From a bacterium (GTDB taxonomy: Bacteria > Bacillota > Bacilli > Lactobacillales > Streptococcaceae): a DNA stretch of 64,000 nt. Both the position numbers and the translations under genes were made by a program. The stretch is from the NCBI GenBank assembly GCA_905221215.1, contig CAJNCI010000004.1, positions 117,651 to 181,650 of the forward strand. The letters are read 5' to 3'. Shown in pieces: positions 7,757 through 16,785 of the stretch (within the stretch, counting starts at the first letter, position 1; each line of letters starts with the position of its first letter). The notes below the pieces were generated by a model. The model was not told the DNA's origin. It was given only the letters and a program-made list of their open reading frames with translations, and did no database searches.

Positions 7757-8763
7757 TATTTCACAAATTCATTAGTGAAGCCTTTGTCTGTCAAGTCTTC
7801 TTTAAGGATACCATTTTCTTTATCCCATTTGTAGAAGGCATTCCAGCGAGCTGCGTCAAATTGACCCCATTTTTCCTTGTCGCTTGCGTATTCTTTTGAT
7901 AAGTATTTTTGGGATTCGATGACAAAGTCACGTTTTTCCTTGAGTTCAGGCGCATTCTTAATGAGGATATCTGCCGCTTCCTCTGGATGCTCCATAGCAT
8001 ATTGGTAGCCTTTTTTGATGGCTTGGATAACTTTGCGAGCTTCTTCTTTGTTGTCTTTCAAATAGTCATTGTTTGCGATGATAACTGGTGAATAGTAGTC
8101 AAACTCCTTGACATAATCTTTCAAGTACATGAAGTTAGCATCTACGCCTTGAGATTTAGCAAGGATACCATCCCAACCGTAGTAGATCCAAGCAGTGTCA
8201 AAAACGCCATTGGCAATCGGTGTGATTGAGTTTGAGTCGTTGTTCGGTACTTTTTCAACCTTCTCAAAGTCTCCACCTTGTGATTCTACTAAGGTTTTCA
8301 ACATAGCAAGTTCAGTTGGGTCATTCCAAGTACCATATTTCTTACCAACCAAGTCCTTTGGACTGCTTACATTGTCAGATTTACGAGAGATGATTCCTGA
8401 TGTATTGTGCTCTACGATAGCGGCAACGGCAGTAATTCCTGCTCCTTTTTCCAATTTTTTAGCCATGTAGTCTTGGAAATACACTGCAAATGGTGCCTTG
8501 CCATTAATGACTAAGTCGGAAGAACTTTCTTCTGGTGGCAATTTCAAGTCAACATCCACTCCAGCTTCTTTGAAATAACCTTTTTCCTTGGCAACATAAA
8601 GCCCTGTATGGTTAGTATTTGGCGTCCAGTCTAGGATAAAGTCAATCTTCTTAAGTTCTGCTTCTTTATTGTCCTTAGAAGCAGTTCCTTGACCACAGGC
8701 CACAAGCACAACAGCTACAAGAGCTGTTACAAGCGTTAAAAACACTTTCCATGTTTTCTTCAT
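7756..8763 (-). CDS. thiY: Thiamine-precursor ABC transporter substrate-binding lipoprotein (ThiY/NMT1-like)
   Basis: 335 residues. The signal peptide ends in lipobox L-V-A-C-G (Cys23), so it is tethered outside the membrane. The body is an NMT1/THI5-like periplasmic-binding fold: D-F-I-L-D-W-T-P-N-T-N-H-T-G-L-Y-V-A-K-E-K-G-Y-F near residues 42-65 is the typical ligand-side motif. Relatives bind N-formyl-aminopyrimidine or hydroxymethylpyrimidine. It sits between permease and ATPase genes in a TPP-riboswitch operon. The exact pyrimidine bound cannot be read from sequence. Confidence 0.87.
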   Translation of the reverse strand: MKKTWKVFLTLVTALVAVVLVACGQGTASKDNKEAELKKIDFILDWTPNTNHTGLYVAKEKGYFKEAGVDVDLKLPPEESSSDLVINGKAPFAVYFQDYMAKKLEKGAGITAVAAIVEHNTSGIISRKSDNVSSPKDLVGKKYGTWNDPTELAMLKTLVESQGGDFEKVEKVPNNDSNSITPIANGVFDTAWIYYGWDGILAKSQGVDANFMYLKDYVKEFDYYSPVIIANNDYLKDNKEEARKVIQAIKKGYQYAMEHPEEAADILIKNAPELKEKRDFVIESQKYLSKEYASDKEKWGQFDAARWNAFYKWDKENGILKEDLTDKGFTNEFVK

Positions 8764-8800
8764 TTTGATTTCCTCTTTTCTTTTTTGAAACCTTCTTATT

Positions 8801-9559
8801 CTACGAACGTTTCCATTTAATCACATATTTTTCACTAATATCGACCAATTTCATACCAAGAAGGCTGATAATCGATACCAAAATAATAATGGCAAACATG
8901 GTATCATACTGAAACAGTTTCTTGGACTGAATCATATAAACACCTAGTCCTTCAAAGCCTCCCAACCACTCAGATACCACTGTTGTGATAAAAGCGTAGG
9001 AGACACTGACCCTCAGACCTGCATAAAAGTAGGGCAGACTGACTGGAATTTTAAAATGCCACAGGATTTGCCAAGATTTGGCCCGCATCAGACTAAACAA
9101 GGTCAGCATATCCTTGTCACAATGCCTAAAACCGTCCAAAATGCTGACAATAATAGGAAAGGTTGTCGTCAAGATAATCAAGACAATCTTGGGCAAAATC
9201 CCATAACCTAGCCACAAGACCAGAATAGGAGCTATGGCAATGGTCGGAATGGTCTGAACGACCACCATCATAGGGTAAATCAGGTCATTGAGCCAAGTTA
9301 AACTGTCCATAAGCACAGCCATGAGACAGGCAATCAAGACTCCCAAAACCAGCCCCAGTAAAGCCACTCTCAAGGTGGCCCAGCTATGGTGCCAGAGAAA
9401 TTCTCTGTCACGAACAAAGGCCTGGAGAATTTCAAAAGGTGTCGGCAGGATAAACTTGGGGAGAAGTTTAAGAAAACCTGCTAACTGCCAGATTGACAAG
9501 ACTCCCAGAAAGCCTAATAGACTAATGTGTCGTCTCAGTATACTTTTCAAGTTTCTCAT
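8801..9559 (-). CDS. thiX: ABC transporter permease (ThiX-like)
   Basis: About 252 residues with six hydrophobic segments and the binding-protein-dependent permease EAA-type loop around P-V-S-L-P-Y-F-Y-A-G-L-R-V-S-V-S. It forms the membrane channel for the ThiY/ThiZ components. I start at ATG 9559 (M-R-N-L-K-S); an in-frame TTG directly before it (9562) is an alternative, and the AGGAG at about 9575 is rather far from either. The start lies inside the end of the preceding gene, an overlap of about 38 bases, implying coupled translation. Confidence 0.85.
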   Translation of the reverse strand: MRNLKSILRRHISLLGFLGVLSIWQLAGFLKLLPKFILPTPFEILQAFVRDREFLWHHSWATLRVALLGLVLGVLIACLMAVLMDSLTWLNDLIYPMMVVVQTIPTIAIAPILVLWLGYGILPKIVLIILTTTFPIIVSILDGFRHCDKDMLTLFSLMRAKSWQILWHFKIPVSLPYFYAGLRVSVSYAFITTVVSEWLGGFEGLGVYMIQSKKLFQYDTMFAIIILVSIISLLGMKLVDISEKYVIKWKRS

Positions 9560-9812
9560 CAATACTTAAAATCTCTCCTACATTTATTTTGACATTGGCA
9601 AAAACATTATCTGCCTCCTGCCCTGCCACTTTCAGCGCTTCTTTTAGAATGCGCATGAGCTCATCAAACTCCCCTTCCAAGACCGTTTCAAATGGTGTCA
9701 CCACCATGGTTACTTCTTGAGCTTGTAGATAAGCAATGACACGATCAATAACAGCTATCCGATCAATCCCCTGTGATAGGGGTAAAACTTGCAAGGCAAT
9801 GCTTGCTTTCAT
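9522..9812 (-). CDS. MTH1187-family thiamine-binding protein
   Basis: 96 residues (M-K-A-S-I-A-L-Q-V-L-P) resembling the MTH1187/YkoF-like small alpha-beta family that binds thiamine or precursors and often accompanies thiamine transport genes. I chose ATG 9812 because AGGAGG lies at 9818-9823; an in-frame upstream ATG at 9863 would fall inside the riboswitch terminator region and lacks such a site. It is the first gene of the operon. A cytosolic carrier or sensor role is inferred, not shown. Confidence 0.8.
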   Translation of the reverse strand: MKASIALQVLPLSQGIDRIAVIDRVIAYLQAQEVTMVVTPFETVLEGEFDELMRILKEALKVAGQEADNVFANVKINVGEILSIDEKLEKYTETTH

Positions 9813-9840
9813 AACAACCTCCTCTTCTCGTTTTCCTTTG

Positions 9841-9875
9841 ACAAAAAGAAAAACCTTTACCATATATGGAAAAGG

Positions 9876-9876
<1 letters not shown>
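9841..9876 (-). terminator. Riboswitch-controlled transcription terminator
   Basis: On the minus strand CCTTT-TCCATATATGGT-AAAGG forms a long stem, followed by TTTTTCTTTTT. It lies between the TPP aptamer and the ribosome binding site at 9818-9823, the layout of a transcription-terminating riboswitch. Confidence 0.75.
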
Positions 9877-9982
<106 letters not shown>

Positions 9983-9988
9983 GGACAT

Positions 9989-10017
9989 ATGATAGCGCAA
10001 AACAAAAAAAATGTCAA
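9989..10017 (-). promoter_or_regulatory. Promoter of the TPP-riboswitch operon
   Basis: Minus-strand TTGACA (10012-10017), 17-bp spacer and TATCAT (9989-9994). Transcription would start near 9982, at a perfect 15-bp palindrome (9970-9984) that opens the riboswitch leader. Confidence 0.8.
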
Positions 10018-10032
10018 GGAAACTGCTTACAG

Positions 10033-10058
10033 AAAAGAGTAGGAAATTTTCCTACTCC
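10033..10058 (-). terminator. cbpD terminator
   Basis: On the minus strand GAGTAGGAAAATTTCCTACTC folds into a perfect stem followed by TTTTCTG. It lies just after the cbpD stop and just upstream of the riboswitch promoter. Confidence 0.82.
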
Positions 10059-10064
10059 CATTTT

Positions 10065-11183
10065 CTATACTCGTTCTCCATCACTATTTACTCTGTAGCC
10101 ATCCACTGTCGTATTGACAGCTAAGGCGCCTGAAGAGTAAGAATAATACCACTTACCAGATACTTGATACCAACCTGTTTTCATTGCCCCTGAACTATCC
10201 AGATAATACCACAGACCATTTTCCTTTAACCATCCTGTCTGCATTTCACCAGATGATTTCAAATAATACCAGCTAGAACCATCTTTCAGCCATCCCGTTG
10301 ATTTAGAACCATTTGATTTGAAATGATACCAACTACCATTTATTTTCTTCCAACCGACAGTCGATCCAGTATTTGAGCTATAATTAGAACTATTTCCTGA
10401 TTGGTTCTGATAATTCTGTGAAGAAGCCACTCCTTCTAGCTGGATATAACGACGACTTCCGTTATAAGCCGTATAACTCAACCACTTGTATCCATCTTTT
10501 TCGAGAATTTGATCATAATGAACATTCTCCCCAGGATAATAGTAATCAATCACAGTCGCGCTAGCTAGAGGCTGATTTTTGATAGCAGACTTGGCCTTGA
10601 AATAATGTGTTCCTCCTGTTGAAACTGAGGTTTGACTATTCCCAACACTGCCACCAGCCAAATCTTTAAAATGAATAAATCCTGTCATCGTATTTGCTTT
10701 TATAATTCGTTTATTATAGGCTTCTGTATAACCATAGTTATATTCCTCAATCTCAATCTGATCTCCCATTACATTTGACACCCAGGCAACATGCCCATAA
10801 GTTCCTGCAGTAGACCAAGCAATAGATCCAATCGTTGGTGTATTATCTACACGATAGCCTTCACGACGAGCACGGTGCCCCCATTCATTCGCATTTCCAT
10901 AAGCCCTTGGAATCTCAAAACCATTGACATTACTCAAACGAAAGGCTGCAAAAGAAGTACACTGACGAGAATACATGCGCCACTGATCAATCTCCTGGCT
11001 CCCATTTTTATAATGAATAGGATAATCATCTCCACGCGCAATCGACCCATTCCCTCCAGAATAGGCATAGACACTATCACCCGCTGCTAGCATCAATCCT
11101 ACTACTAAAAAAGGAACAACCTTTTTAACTGATTTTCTAAAAGAAAACCTTGTCTCTGTTACTGTAAATGGTGAAATTTTCAT
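10065..11183 (-). CDS. cbpD: Choline-binding murein hydrolase CbpD (competence fratricin)
   Basis: 372 residues. A signal peptide ends near residue 40 (S-V-Y-A). A CHAP domain (about 45-180) has catalytic Cys75 in R-Q-C-T-S-F and His131 in Y-G-H-V-A-W. One SH3b-like segment follows (about 190-255), then four choline-binding repeats (about 275-372; G-W-x-K/L-x-x-x-W-Y-x-F/L pattern). CbpD is secreted during competence and cleaves the wall of non-competent neighbours, anchored on phosphocholine teichoic acid. Pneumococcal CbpD is longer (about 448 residues) with two SH3b domains, so this is a shorter allele. A cin-box-like site lies at 11233-11240. Confidence 0.93.
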   Translation of the reverse strand: MKISPFTVTETRFSFRKSVKKVVPFLVVGLMLAAGDSVYAYSGGNGSIARGDDYPIHYKNGSQEIDQWRMYSRQCTSFAAFRLSNVNGFEIPRAYGNANEWGHRARREGYRVDNTPTIGSIAWSTAGTYGHVAWVSNVMGDQIEIEEYNYGYTEAYNKRIIKANTMTGFIHFKDLAGGSVGNSQTSVSTGGTHYFKAKSAIKNQPLASATVIDYYYPGENVHYDQILEKDGYKWLSYTAYNGSRRYIQLEGVASSQNYQNQSGNSSNYSSNTGSTVGWKKINGSWYHFKSNGSKSTGWLKDGSSWYYLKSSGEMQTGWLKENGLWYYLDSSGAMKTGWYQVSGKWYYSYSSGALAVNTTVDGYRVNSDGERV

Positions 11184-11232
11184 TCTTCCTCCTTGAAAAA
11201 TAATATAAATCGAAGATTGCCTTCACTTAAAC

Positions 11233-11240
11233 TATTCGGA
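11233..11240 (-). promoter_or_regulatory. ComX (sigma-X) cin-box variant upstream of cbpD
   Basis: Minus-strand TCCGAATA matches the streptococcal cin-box TACGAATA at 7 of 8 positions. It is preceded by a T-rich run (11241-11250), typical of sigma-X promoters, and lies about 50 bp before cbpD. The T-run is shared with the veg terminator. Confidence 0.72.
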
Positions 11241-11241
11241 G

Positions 11242-11273
11242 AAAAAAGAAAAAGTGAGAAAATTTCTCACTTT
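11242..11273 (-). terminator. dnaB-veg terminator
   Basis: AAAGTGAGAAA (11251-11261) and TTTCTCACTTT (11263-11273) form a perfect stem followed on the minus strand by a T-rich tail. It begins inside the veg stop codon. Confidence 0.8.
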
Positions 11274-11538
11274 AGTCAAGATAATGAATCAAATTCTTTT
11301 CAGTAAGAATATCTGAGTAAGTAAAGGACTCAACATAAACATTGGCTTGTTTATCTCCTTCAACGTTCCCAAATTCCACGATAAATAGGGACGGATACAC
11401 TTCAATTAGCTTACCCAATCTATTTTTTTGGCGCTTACGACCATTCTCCAAAGTCATTTCTACGACTTGTCCCTCATGTGCCTTGATTTCTTCTTTGATT
11501 TTTTTCATCTTGGCTACATCTGTAAATGCATCTGACAT
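11272..11538 (-). CDS. veg: Veg family protein
   Basis: 88 residues, matching the short Veg protein of Firmicutes. The body is the SH3-like core with G-Q-V-V-E-M-T-L-E-N-G-R-K-R-Q-K-N-R-L-G-K-L and Y-P-S-L-F-I-V-E-F. Veg is linked to biofilm matrix and sporulation control in Bacillus; its molecular role in streptococci is not settled. It starts 1 bp after the dnaB stop, so it is co-translated with the helicase gene. Confidence 0.9.
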   Translation of the reverse strand: MSDAFTDVAKMKKIKEEIKAHEGQVVEMTLENGRKRQKNRLGKLIEVYPSLFIVEFGNVEGDKQANVYVESFTYSDILTEKNLIHYLD

Positions 11539-11539
11539 C

Positions 11540-12892
11540 TTATGCCTCCCTCTTTGAGATACTTGAAAATTTATTGTATTCTTTTTGGAAAATTAATTCC
11601 ACCGTTCCACGAGCTCCACTACGGTTTTTCTCAATGATAACTTCTACCTTATTATTCGGTATACCTTCCTCTTCTTCACCACCACGCTCATAGTAATCGT
11701 CACGATAAAGAAAGGCTACGATATCAGCATCCTGCTCGATAGATCCCGATTCACGAATATCAGACAAGACTGGCCTCTTGTCCTGACGTTGTTCTACACC
11801 ACGAGACAACTGACTCAGAGCAATTACGGGAACCTTCAGTTCCTTTGCTAGGATTTTCAACTGACGTGAAATTTCTGAAACTTCTTGTTGGCGGTTTTCT
11901 CGACCAGTTCCCGTGATCAATTGAAGGTAGTCTATCAAAATCAAACCAAGATTTCCAGTTTCTTGAGCCAGTTTGCGTGAACGTGATCGAATCTCTGTAA
12001 TCCGAATCCCTGGTGTATCATCGATATAGATACTCGCGTTGGCTAGATTCCCTTGGGCAATGGTATACTTTTGCCATTCCTCATCGGTCAACTGACCCGT
12101 ACGGATAGAGTGAGATTCTACCAAACCTTCTGCCGCAAGCATACGATCCACTAGACTTTCCGCACCCATTTCGAGCGAAAAGATAGCAACCGTTTTGTCC
12201 AACTTAGTCCCAATATTCTGAGCAATATTTAAGGCAAAGGCTGTCTTACCAACCGCCGGACGAGCTGCTAGAATAATCAACTCCTCCTCATGCAAACCAG
12301 TCGTCATATGATCCAAATCACGGTAGCCCGTCGCAATACCTGTAATATCAGTCGTTTGTTGCGAGCGAGCTTCCAGATTTCCAAAGTTGACATTCAACAC
12401 ATCTCGAATATTCTTAAATCCACTTCGATTAGCATTTTCACTGACATCAATCAGCCCTTTTTCTGCCTGAGCAATGATTTCATCAGCTGGTTGTGAAGCC
12501 TCGTAAGCTTGATTGACAGACTCTGTCAACTTGGCGATTAACCGACGTAATATAGCCTTTTCAGCGACAATCTTAGCATAGTACTCCGCATTGGCAGAAG
12601 TTGGCACAGAATTGACAATCTCAACCAAGTAAGACAAGCCACCAATATTCTGCAAATCACCTTGATTATCAAGAATGGTACGAACCGTTGTTGCATCTAT
12701 AGCATCGCCACGATCGGATAAGTCAACCATAGCCTGGAAAATCAAACGATGGGCATACTTAAAAAAGTCCCGAGACTCAATATATTCTCGCACAAAAACA
12801 AGCTTACTCTCGTCAATAAAGATAGACCCCAAAACGGATTGCTCAGCTAAGATATCTTGAGGTTGTACTCGTAACTCTTCTACTTCTGCCAT
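11540..12892 (-). CDS. dnaB: Replicative DNA helicase DnaB
   Basis: 450 residues. The N-terminal helical domain (about 1-150) includes Q-D-I-L-A-E-Q-S-V-L-G-S-I-F, the conserved start of this family. The RecA-like C-terminal domain has Walker A A-R-P-A-V-G-K-T-A (~210-218), H-loop/Walker B L-I-L-I-D-Y-L-Q-L and the D-I-R-E-S-G-S-I-E-Q-D-A-D arginine-finger region. It unwinds DNA at the fork and loads DnaG primase. It lies 43 bp after rplI in the same direction, about 36 kb from oriC. Confidence 0.97.
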   Translation of the reverse strand: MAEVEELRVQPQDILAEQSVLGSIFIDESKLVFVREYIESRDFFKYAHRLIFQAMVDLSDRGDAIDATTVRTILDNQGDLQNIGGLSYLVEIVNSVPTSANAEYYAKIVAEKAILRRLIAKLTESVNQAYEASQPADEIIAQAEKGLIDVSENANRSGFKNIRDVLNVNFGNLEARSQQTTDITGIATGYRDLDHMTTGLHEEELIILAARPAVGKTAFALNIAQNIGTKLDKTVAIFSLEMGAESLVDRMLAAEGLVESHSIRTGQLTDEEWQKYTIAQGNLANASIYIDDTPGIRITEIRSRSRKLAQETGNLGLILIDYLQLITGTGRENRQQEVSEISRQLKILAKELKVPVIALSQLSRGVEQRQDKRPVLSDIRESGSIEQDADIVAFLYRDDYYERGGEEEEGIPNNKVEVIIEKNRSGARGTVELIFQKEYNKFSSISKREA

Positions 12893-12935
12893 CAGACTTC
12901 CCTTCCTTTTACAATCTTGTCAAGAAGGTGTAAAT

Positions 12936-13388
12936 TTACCCTTCTTTCACACGAAGATTGATCACACTTGTGATATCTTGATAGATTTTCACTGGTACAT
13001 CAATCAAACCAACTGCTCGAATCGGAGCTTGTACTTGAATATGACGTTTATCAATCTTAATTCCAAATTGCTTTTGCAATTCTTCTGCAATTTTCTTATT
13101 GGTAATGGAACCAAAAGTACGACCATCTGGACCAACTTTTTCAACAAATTCTACAACCGTTTCTTCTGCTTCTAGTTGGGCTTTAATTGCTTTTGCTTCT
13201 GCAATCATCTCAGCGTGAGCTTTTTCTTCAGATTTTTGTTTACCACGAAGCTCACCTACCGCTTGAGCAGTCGCTTCTTTGGCTAGATTCTTTTTGATAA
13301 GAAAGTTTTGTGCATACCCTGTTGGTACTTCCTTAATTTCGCCTTTTTTACCTTTTCCTTTAACATCTGCTAAAAAGATTACTTTCAT
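12936..13388 (-). CDS. rplI: 50S ribosomal protein L9
   Basis: 150 residues with the L9 N-terminal signature [30 protein letters not shown] (rRNA-binding domain), a long connecting helix and a C-terminal domain with [11 protein letters not shown]. It binds 23S rRNA near the L1 stalk. The start overlaps the upstream phosphodiesterase stop by 4 bases, the conserved gdpP-rplI-dnaB arrangement. Confidence 0.97.
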   Translation of the reverse strand: MKVIFLADVKGKGKKGEIKEVPTGYAQNFLIKKNLAKEATAQAVGELRGKQKSEEKAHAEMIAEAKAIKAQLEAEETVVEFVEKVGPDGRTFGSITNKKIAEELQKQFGIKIDKRHIQVQAPIRAVGLIDVPVKIYQDITSVINLRVKEG

Positions 13389-15358
13389 TCTTCTTTCTCC
13401 TTTTCCTTTATTTCATTTAATACAATTTCTGTCAGTTTTTCACCTGCTTCTGACAAGGTTGAATCCTTAATTTGAGCTGCTGCCAAATTAAAGTGGCCTC
13501 CACCTCCCAGCTCTTCCATAATCCGTTGTACATTCAGCTTACTACGACTGCGAGCTGAGATAGAGATAAATCCTTGTGTATTTTTCGCAAGAACAAAACT
13601 CGCTTCAATACCTGACATAGCTAACATGGCATCTGCTGCCTTACTAATAACAACTGTATCATAGCATTTCGAATCCGTAGCCTCTGCTATCAATACATCT
13701 GAACCTAATTTACGCCCCTGTAAAATCAGTTCATTGACCTCACGGTATTCTTCAAAATCTGTCGCAGCGATTTCTTGGATAGCAATACTATCACTTCCTC
13801 TCGTTCTGAGATAGCTAGCAACATCAAATGTCCGACTAGTCACTCGTGAGGTGAAATTTTTAGTATCCAGCATCATACCAGCCATCAAAACACTGGCTTG
13901 CATACGACTCAAACGATTTTTCTTAGAATTTTGGAACTGAATCAATTCCGTTACCAGCTCACTAGCACTGCTTGCACCACTTTCGATATAAGTGATAACG
14001 GCATTATCAGGAAAATCCTGATCCCTTCTGTGGTGGTCAATAACAATGGTCTGTGTAAATAAATCATAAAATTCTTTCGATAAAGTTAAGGCAGTCTTTG
14101 AATGGTCTACTAGAATCAACAAAGAACGATTGGTCACTAATCCCATTGCCTCCTTAACCGACAACAACTTCGTAACTCCTTCTTTTTCTAAGAATGAAAC
14201 AGCTCGTTCAATATCTGGCGACATTTGTTCTTCGTCATAAATAGCATAACTATTTTCAGTCACATTGCTAGCAAACAACTGCATACCTACAGCAGAGCCA
14301 AGAGCATCCATATCTAGATTTTTGTGACCAACTACAAAAACCTGATCCACACTTCGAATCTTATCTGAAATAGCTGTCATCATAGCACGCGTACGAGTCC
14401 GTGTACGTTTGATTGAGGCAGCAGACCCACCACCAAAATAAACTGGATTTTTAGTTTCGTCATTCTCCTTGACAACCACCTGGTCGCCACCACGCACTTC
14501 AGCCAAGTTCAAATTGAGCAATGCAACTTTACCTATCTCATCATGATTTCCATCACCATAAGAAAATCCCATACTCAAGGTCAAAGGCAGCTGTCTCTGT
14601 TTTGACTCTTCTCTGAAAGCATCGATAACAGAAAATTTATCATTCATCAAGCTCTCAAGTACCGTGTAGTCCGTAAATAGATAAAAGCGATCCATACTTA
14701 CTCGACGGGAGAACATGGCATGTTTCCCAGCAAATTCTGAAACAAAATTAGCTACAAAACTATTGATATGACTGATATCAGACTCTGATGTTTCATCTTC
14801 TAGATCATCATAGTTGTCAACAGAAACAATTCCAATCACAGGCCGACTCGTTACTAGCTCAACAGTCGCTTCATATTCACCAGACACATCAAAGAAGTAA
14901 AGAACTCCAGATACCTTGTCCATATGAACCGAATAACGGGTCTCACCCAAGGTGGCATAAGAACCTGGATTTCCTACCGATGCCTTAATAATTGTTTGAA
15001 TTAATGCCACATCAATCTCGCCCACTTCATTAGTCAAAATCAATTCAGCATAAGGATTAAACCATTCAACTTCACCTGACGACAAGTCTAATTTAATAAC
15101 TCCAACAGGCATCTGTTCTAACAAGGTTGTCAAACTTTCTTCAGCTTGATGGTTTACATACTGGATTTGTTCTACTTCACTCCTTGAGTAGTAGTCTCTC
15201 TGATGGATGAACAATAAAATATATGAACCCAAAATAAGTAGCAAAAGAAATAGCGTTACCAGTGTATTCGTTACAAAAACAAGTTGCACAGATAGCACTC
15301 CGAACGCCACTATTCCTAATATTAAGGGGAAAATAGGACTTACATAAAATTTTTTCAT
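13385..15358 (-). CDS. gdpP: Membrane c-di-AMP phosphodiesterase (GdpP/Pde1, DHH family)
   Basis: 657 residues from ATG 15358. Two N-terminal transmembrane helices (about 10-50) are followed by a PAS-like domain, a degenerate GGDEF domain and a DHH/DHHA1 catalytic unit: [23 protein letters not shown] and the C-terminal [12 protein letters not shown]. It hydrolyses c-di-AMP. I reject an in-frame ATG at 15379 because it overlaps the TATAAT of the promoter; the chosen start has AGAGG before it and gives the pneumococcal Pde1 length. Confidence 0.93.
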   Translation of the reverse strand: MKKFYVSPIFPLILGIVAFGVLSVQLVFVTNTLVTLFLLLLILGSYILLFIHQRDYYSRSEVEQIQYVNHQAEESLTTLLEQMPVGVIKLDLSSGEVEWFNPYAELILTNEVGEIDVALIQTIIKASVGNPGSYATLGETRYSVHMDKVSGVLYFFDVSGEYEATVELVTSRPVIGIVSVDNYDDLEDETSESDISHINSFVANFVSEFAGKHAMFSRRVSMDRFYLFTDYTVLESLMNDKFSVIDAFREESKQRQLPLTLSMGFSYGDGNHDEIGKVALLNLNLAEVRGGDQVVVKENDETKNPVYFGGGSAASIKRTRTRTRAMMTAISDKIRSVDQVFVVGHKNLDMDALGSAVGMQLFASNVTENSYAIYDEEQMSPDIERAVSFLEKEGVTKLLSVKEAMGLVTNRSLLILVDHSKTALTLSKEFYDLFTQTIVIDHHRRDQDFPDNAVITYIESGASSASELVTELIQFQNSKKNRLSRMQASVLMAGMMLDTKNFTSRVTSRTFDVASYLRTRGSDSIAIQEIAATDFEEYREVNELILQGRKLGSDVLIAEATDSKCYDTVVISKAADAMLAMSGIEASFVLAKNTQGFISISARSRSKLNVQRIMEELGGGGHFNLAAAQIKDSTLSEAGEKLTEIVLNEIKEKEKEE

Positions 15359-15377
15359 TCCAAACCTCTTGGCACCC

Positions 15378-15383
15378 ATTATA
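15378..15383 (-). promoter_or_regulatory. Extended -10 promoter of gdpP-rplI-dnaB-veg
   Basis: On the minus strand TGGTATAAT (TGN plus a perfect TATAAT) lies about 20 bp before the chosen gdpP ATG; the -35 is poor. The position sets the start codon choice for gdpP. Confidence 0.62.
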
Positions 15384-15443
15384 CCATAATAACCACCAAA
15401 AAGCGACTTTTTAAAAGTGTAATCAGTAATTCTACAAACTATA

Positions 15444-15479
15444 AGAAAAAGGAGGTTTACAATTCAGTAAACCTACCTT
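15444..15479 (-). terminator. hpf terminator
   Basis: On the minus strand AAGGTAGGTTTAC pairs with GTAAACCTCCTT, followed by TTTCTT. It sits between hpf and the gdpP promoter. Confidence 0.75.
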
Positions 15480-15493
15480 TACACATATTGAAA

Positions 15494-16042
15494 TTAGGAT
15501 TCTTTAACTTCTAACAGACCAATTTCGCCATCTTCACGACGATAAATCACATTAGTTGTTTGATCTTCAACATCCACATAGATAAAGAAATCATGTCCCA
15601 ACAAATCCATCTGTAGAATAGCTTCTTCCAAATCCATTGGTTTTAAATCAATTTGTTTTGAACGAACAACTCTAGACTGGACAACATTTGGATCTTCTAC
15701 CAAAGCATCTGTAAATAATTGACTAGTTGCCACCTTATTTTTATTTTTACGCTCGATTTTTGTTTTATTTTTACGAATCTGACGTTCAATTTTATCGGTT
15801 ACAAGGTCAATTGAACCATACATATCTTGAGACACATCTTCTGCACGAAGAGTAATAGAGCCCAGCGGAATCGTTACTTCCACTTTAGCAGTTTTTTCAC
15901 GATACACCTTCAAGTTAACTCGAGCATCCAACTCTTGTTCAGCTTGAAAATACTTTTCGATCTTTTCGAGTTTAGAAACTACATAATCACGAATTGCTTC
16001 TGTTACTTCTAGGTTTTCACCACGGATACTATATTTAATCAT
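15494..16042 (-). CDS. hpf: Ribosome hibernation-promoting factor, long form
   Basis: 182 residues, the long HPF typical of Firmicutes. The N-terminal S30AE/YfiA domain (about 1-105, M-I-K-Y-S-I-R-G-E-N-L-E-V-T) blocks the ribosomal A/P sites. A linker leads to the C-terminal dimerisation domain (about 125-182, K-P-M-D-L-E-E-A-I-L-Q-M-D-L-L-G-H-D-F-F) that joins two 70S ribosomes into 100S particles in stationary phase. It follows comFC but has its own TATAAT at 16085-16090, so it can be expressed outside competence. Confidence 0.95.
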   Translation of the reverse strand: MIKYSIRGENLEVTEAIRDYVVSKLEKIEKYFQAEQELDARVNLKVYREKTAKVEVTIPLGSITLRAEDVSQDMYGSIDLVTDKIERQIRKNKTKIERKNKNKVATSQLFTDALVEDPNVVQSRVVRSKQIDLKPMDLEEAILQMDLLGHDFFIYVDVEDQTTNVIYRREDGEIGLLEVKES

Positions 16043-16084
16043 ATGAGTACCTTCTTTCTAAACATTTTTGTTTTTTCTGATTTC

Positions 16085-16090
16085 ATTATA
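16085..16090 (-). promoter_or_regulatory. -10 element of the hpf promoter
   Basis: Minus-strand TATAAT about 43 bp before the hpf ATG. A -35 of good quality is not evident. Confidence 0.5.
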
Positions 16091-16122
16091 ACGCTTTCAT
16101 TTTATTTTTGCAAATTTTTTCC

Positions 16123-16785
16123 TCATCTTACAAGGGAAAATGTTTTTACATCCTCAGCACCTGCCTCTTCCAACAGTTTCTTCACACGATTTATAGTTGT
16201 TCCAGTAGTATAAATATCATCTATAAGTAGGATTTTCTTAGGAATGCTGACTCCACTTTTAATAAAGAAAGGAAGTTCTGTCGTCAAGCGTTCTGAGCGA
16301 CTTTTAGAAGAACTAGCTCTCTCTTCTCTTTTCTCTAATAAATCCAAATACTTGAATCCTGCTGCATCTACCAAGCCCTCAACCTGATTAAATCCTCTGT
16401 CAGCATATCTCTCCTTACTTAATGGAATGACTACAAATTGATACTCTTTGTACTTTTTCAACTCCTCACTTAAAAATGAAGAAAAAACTTTTCTTAAAAG
16501 GAAGTCCCCATCAAACTTATATCGACTAAAAAAATCCTTCATAGCTTGATTATAAGTAAAAATCGCTTTATGACTTACCTCAACTCCTTCTTTACACCAA
16601 AATTGACAATCTTGACACTTTGTTGACAAACCTGTTTTCATACAGTTCGGACAGTTCTCTTCTCCAATCCTCTCAAAAGTAGAGTCACAGTCTGAGCAAA
16701 GATAAGAGTCATCATTCCTCAAAAGCAAGAGACTACTAAAAGTTAAAACAGTCTTCATAGTCTGCCCACATAACAAACACTTCAT
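16123..16785 (-). CDS. comFC: Late competence protein ComFC (ComF family phosphoribosyltransferase-like)
   Basis: 220 residues. An N-terminal zinc-finger region has paired cysteines (C-L-L-C, C-S-D-C, C-P-N-C, C-Q-D-C), and the C-terminal phosphoribosyltransferase motif is I-L-L-I-D-D-I-Y-T-T-G-T-T. The ATG overlaps the comFA stop by 4 bases. ComFC works with the ComFA helicase in uptake of single-stranded DNA during transformation and is transcribed from the comFA cin-box. Whether the PRTase fold is catalytic is unknown. Confidence 0.94.
   Translation of the reverse strand: MKCLLCGQTMKTVLTFSSLLLLRNDDSYLCSDCDSTFERIGEENCPNCMKTGLSTKCQDCQFWCKEGVEVSHKAIFTYNQAMKDFFSRYKFDGDFLLRKVFSSFLSEELKKYKEYQFVVIPLSKERYADRGFNQVEGLVDAAGFKYLDLLEKREERASSSKSRSERLTTELPFFIKSGVSIPKKILLIDDIYTTGTTINRVKKLLEEAGAEDVKTFSLVR

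Noticed and set aside
9813..9863. N-terminal extension of the MTH1187-family gene
   Set aside because: The upstream ATG at 9863 falls in the terminator stem region; AGGAGG at 9818-9823 fixes the start at 9812.
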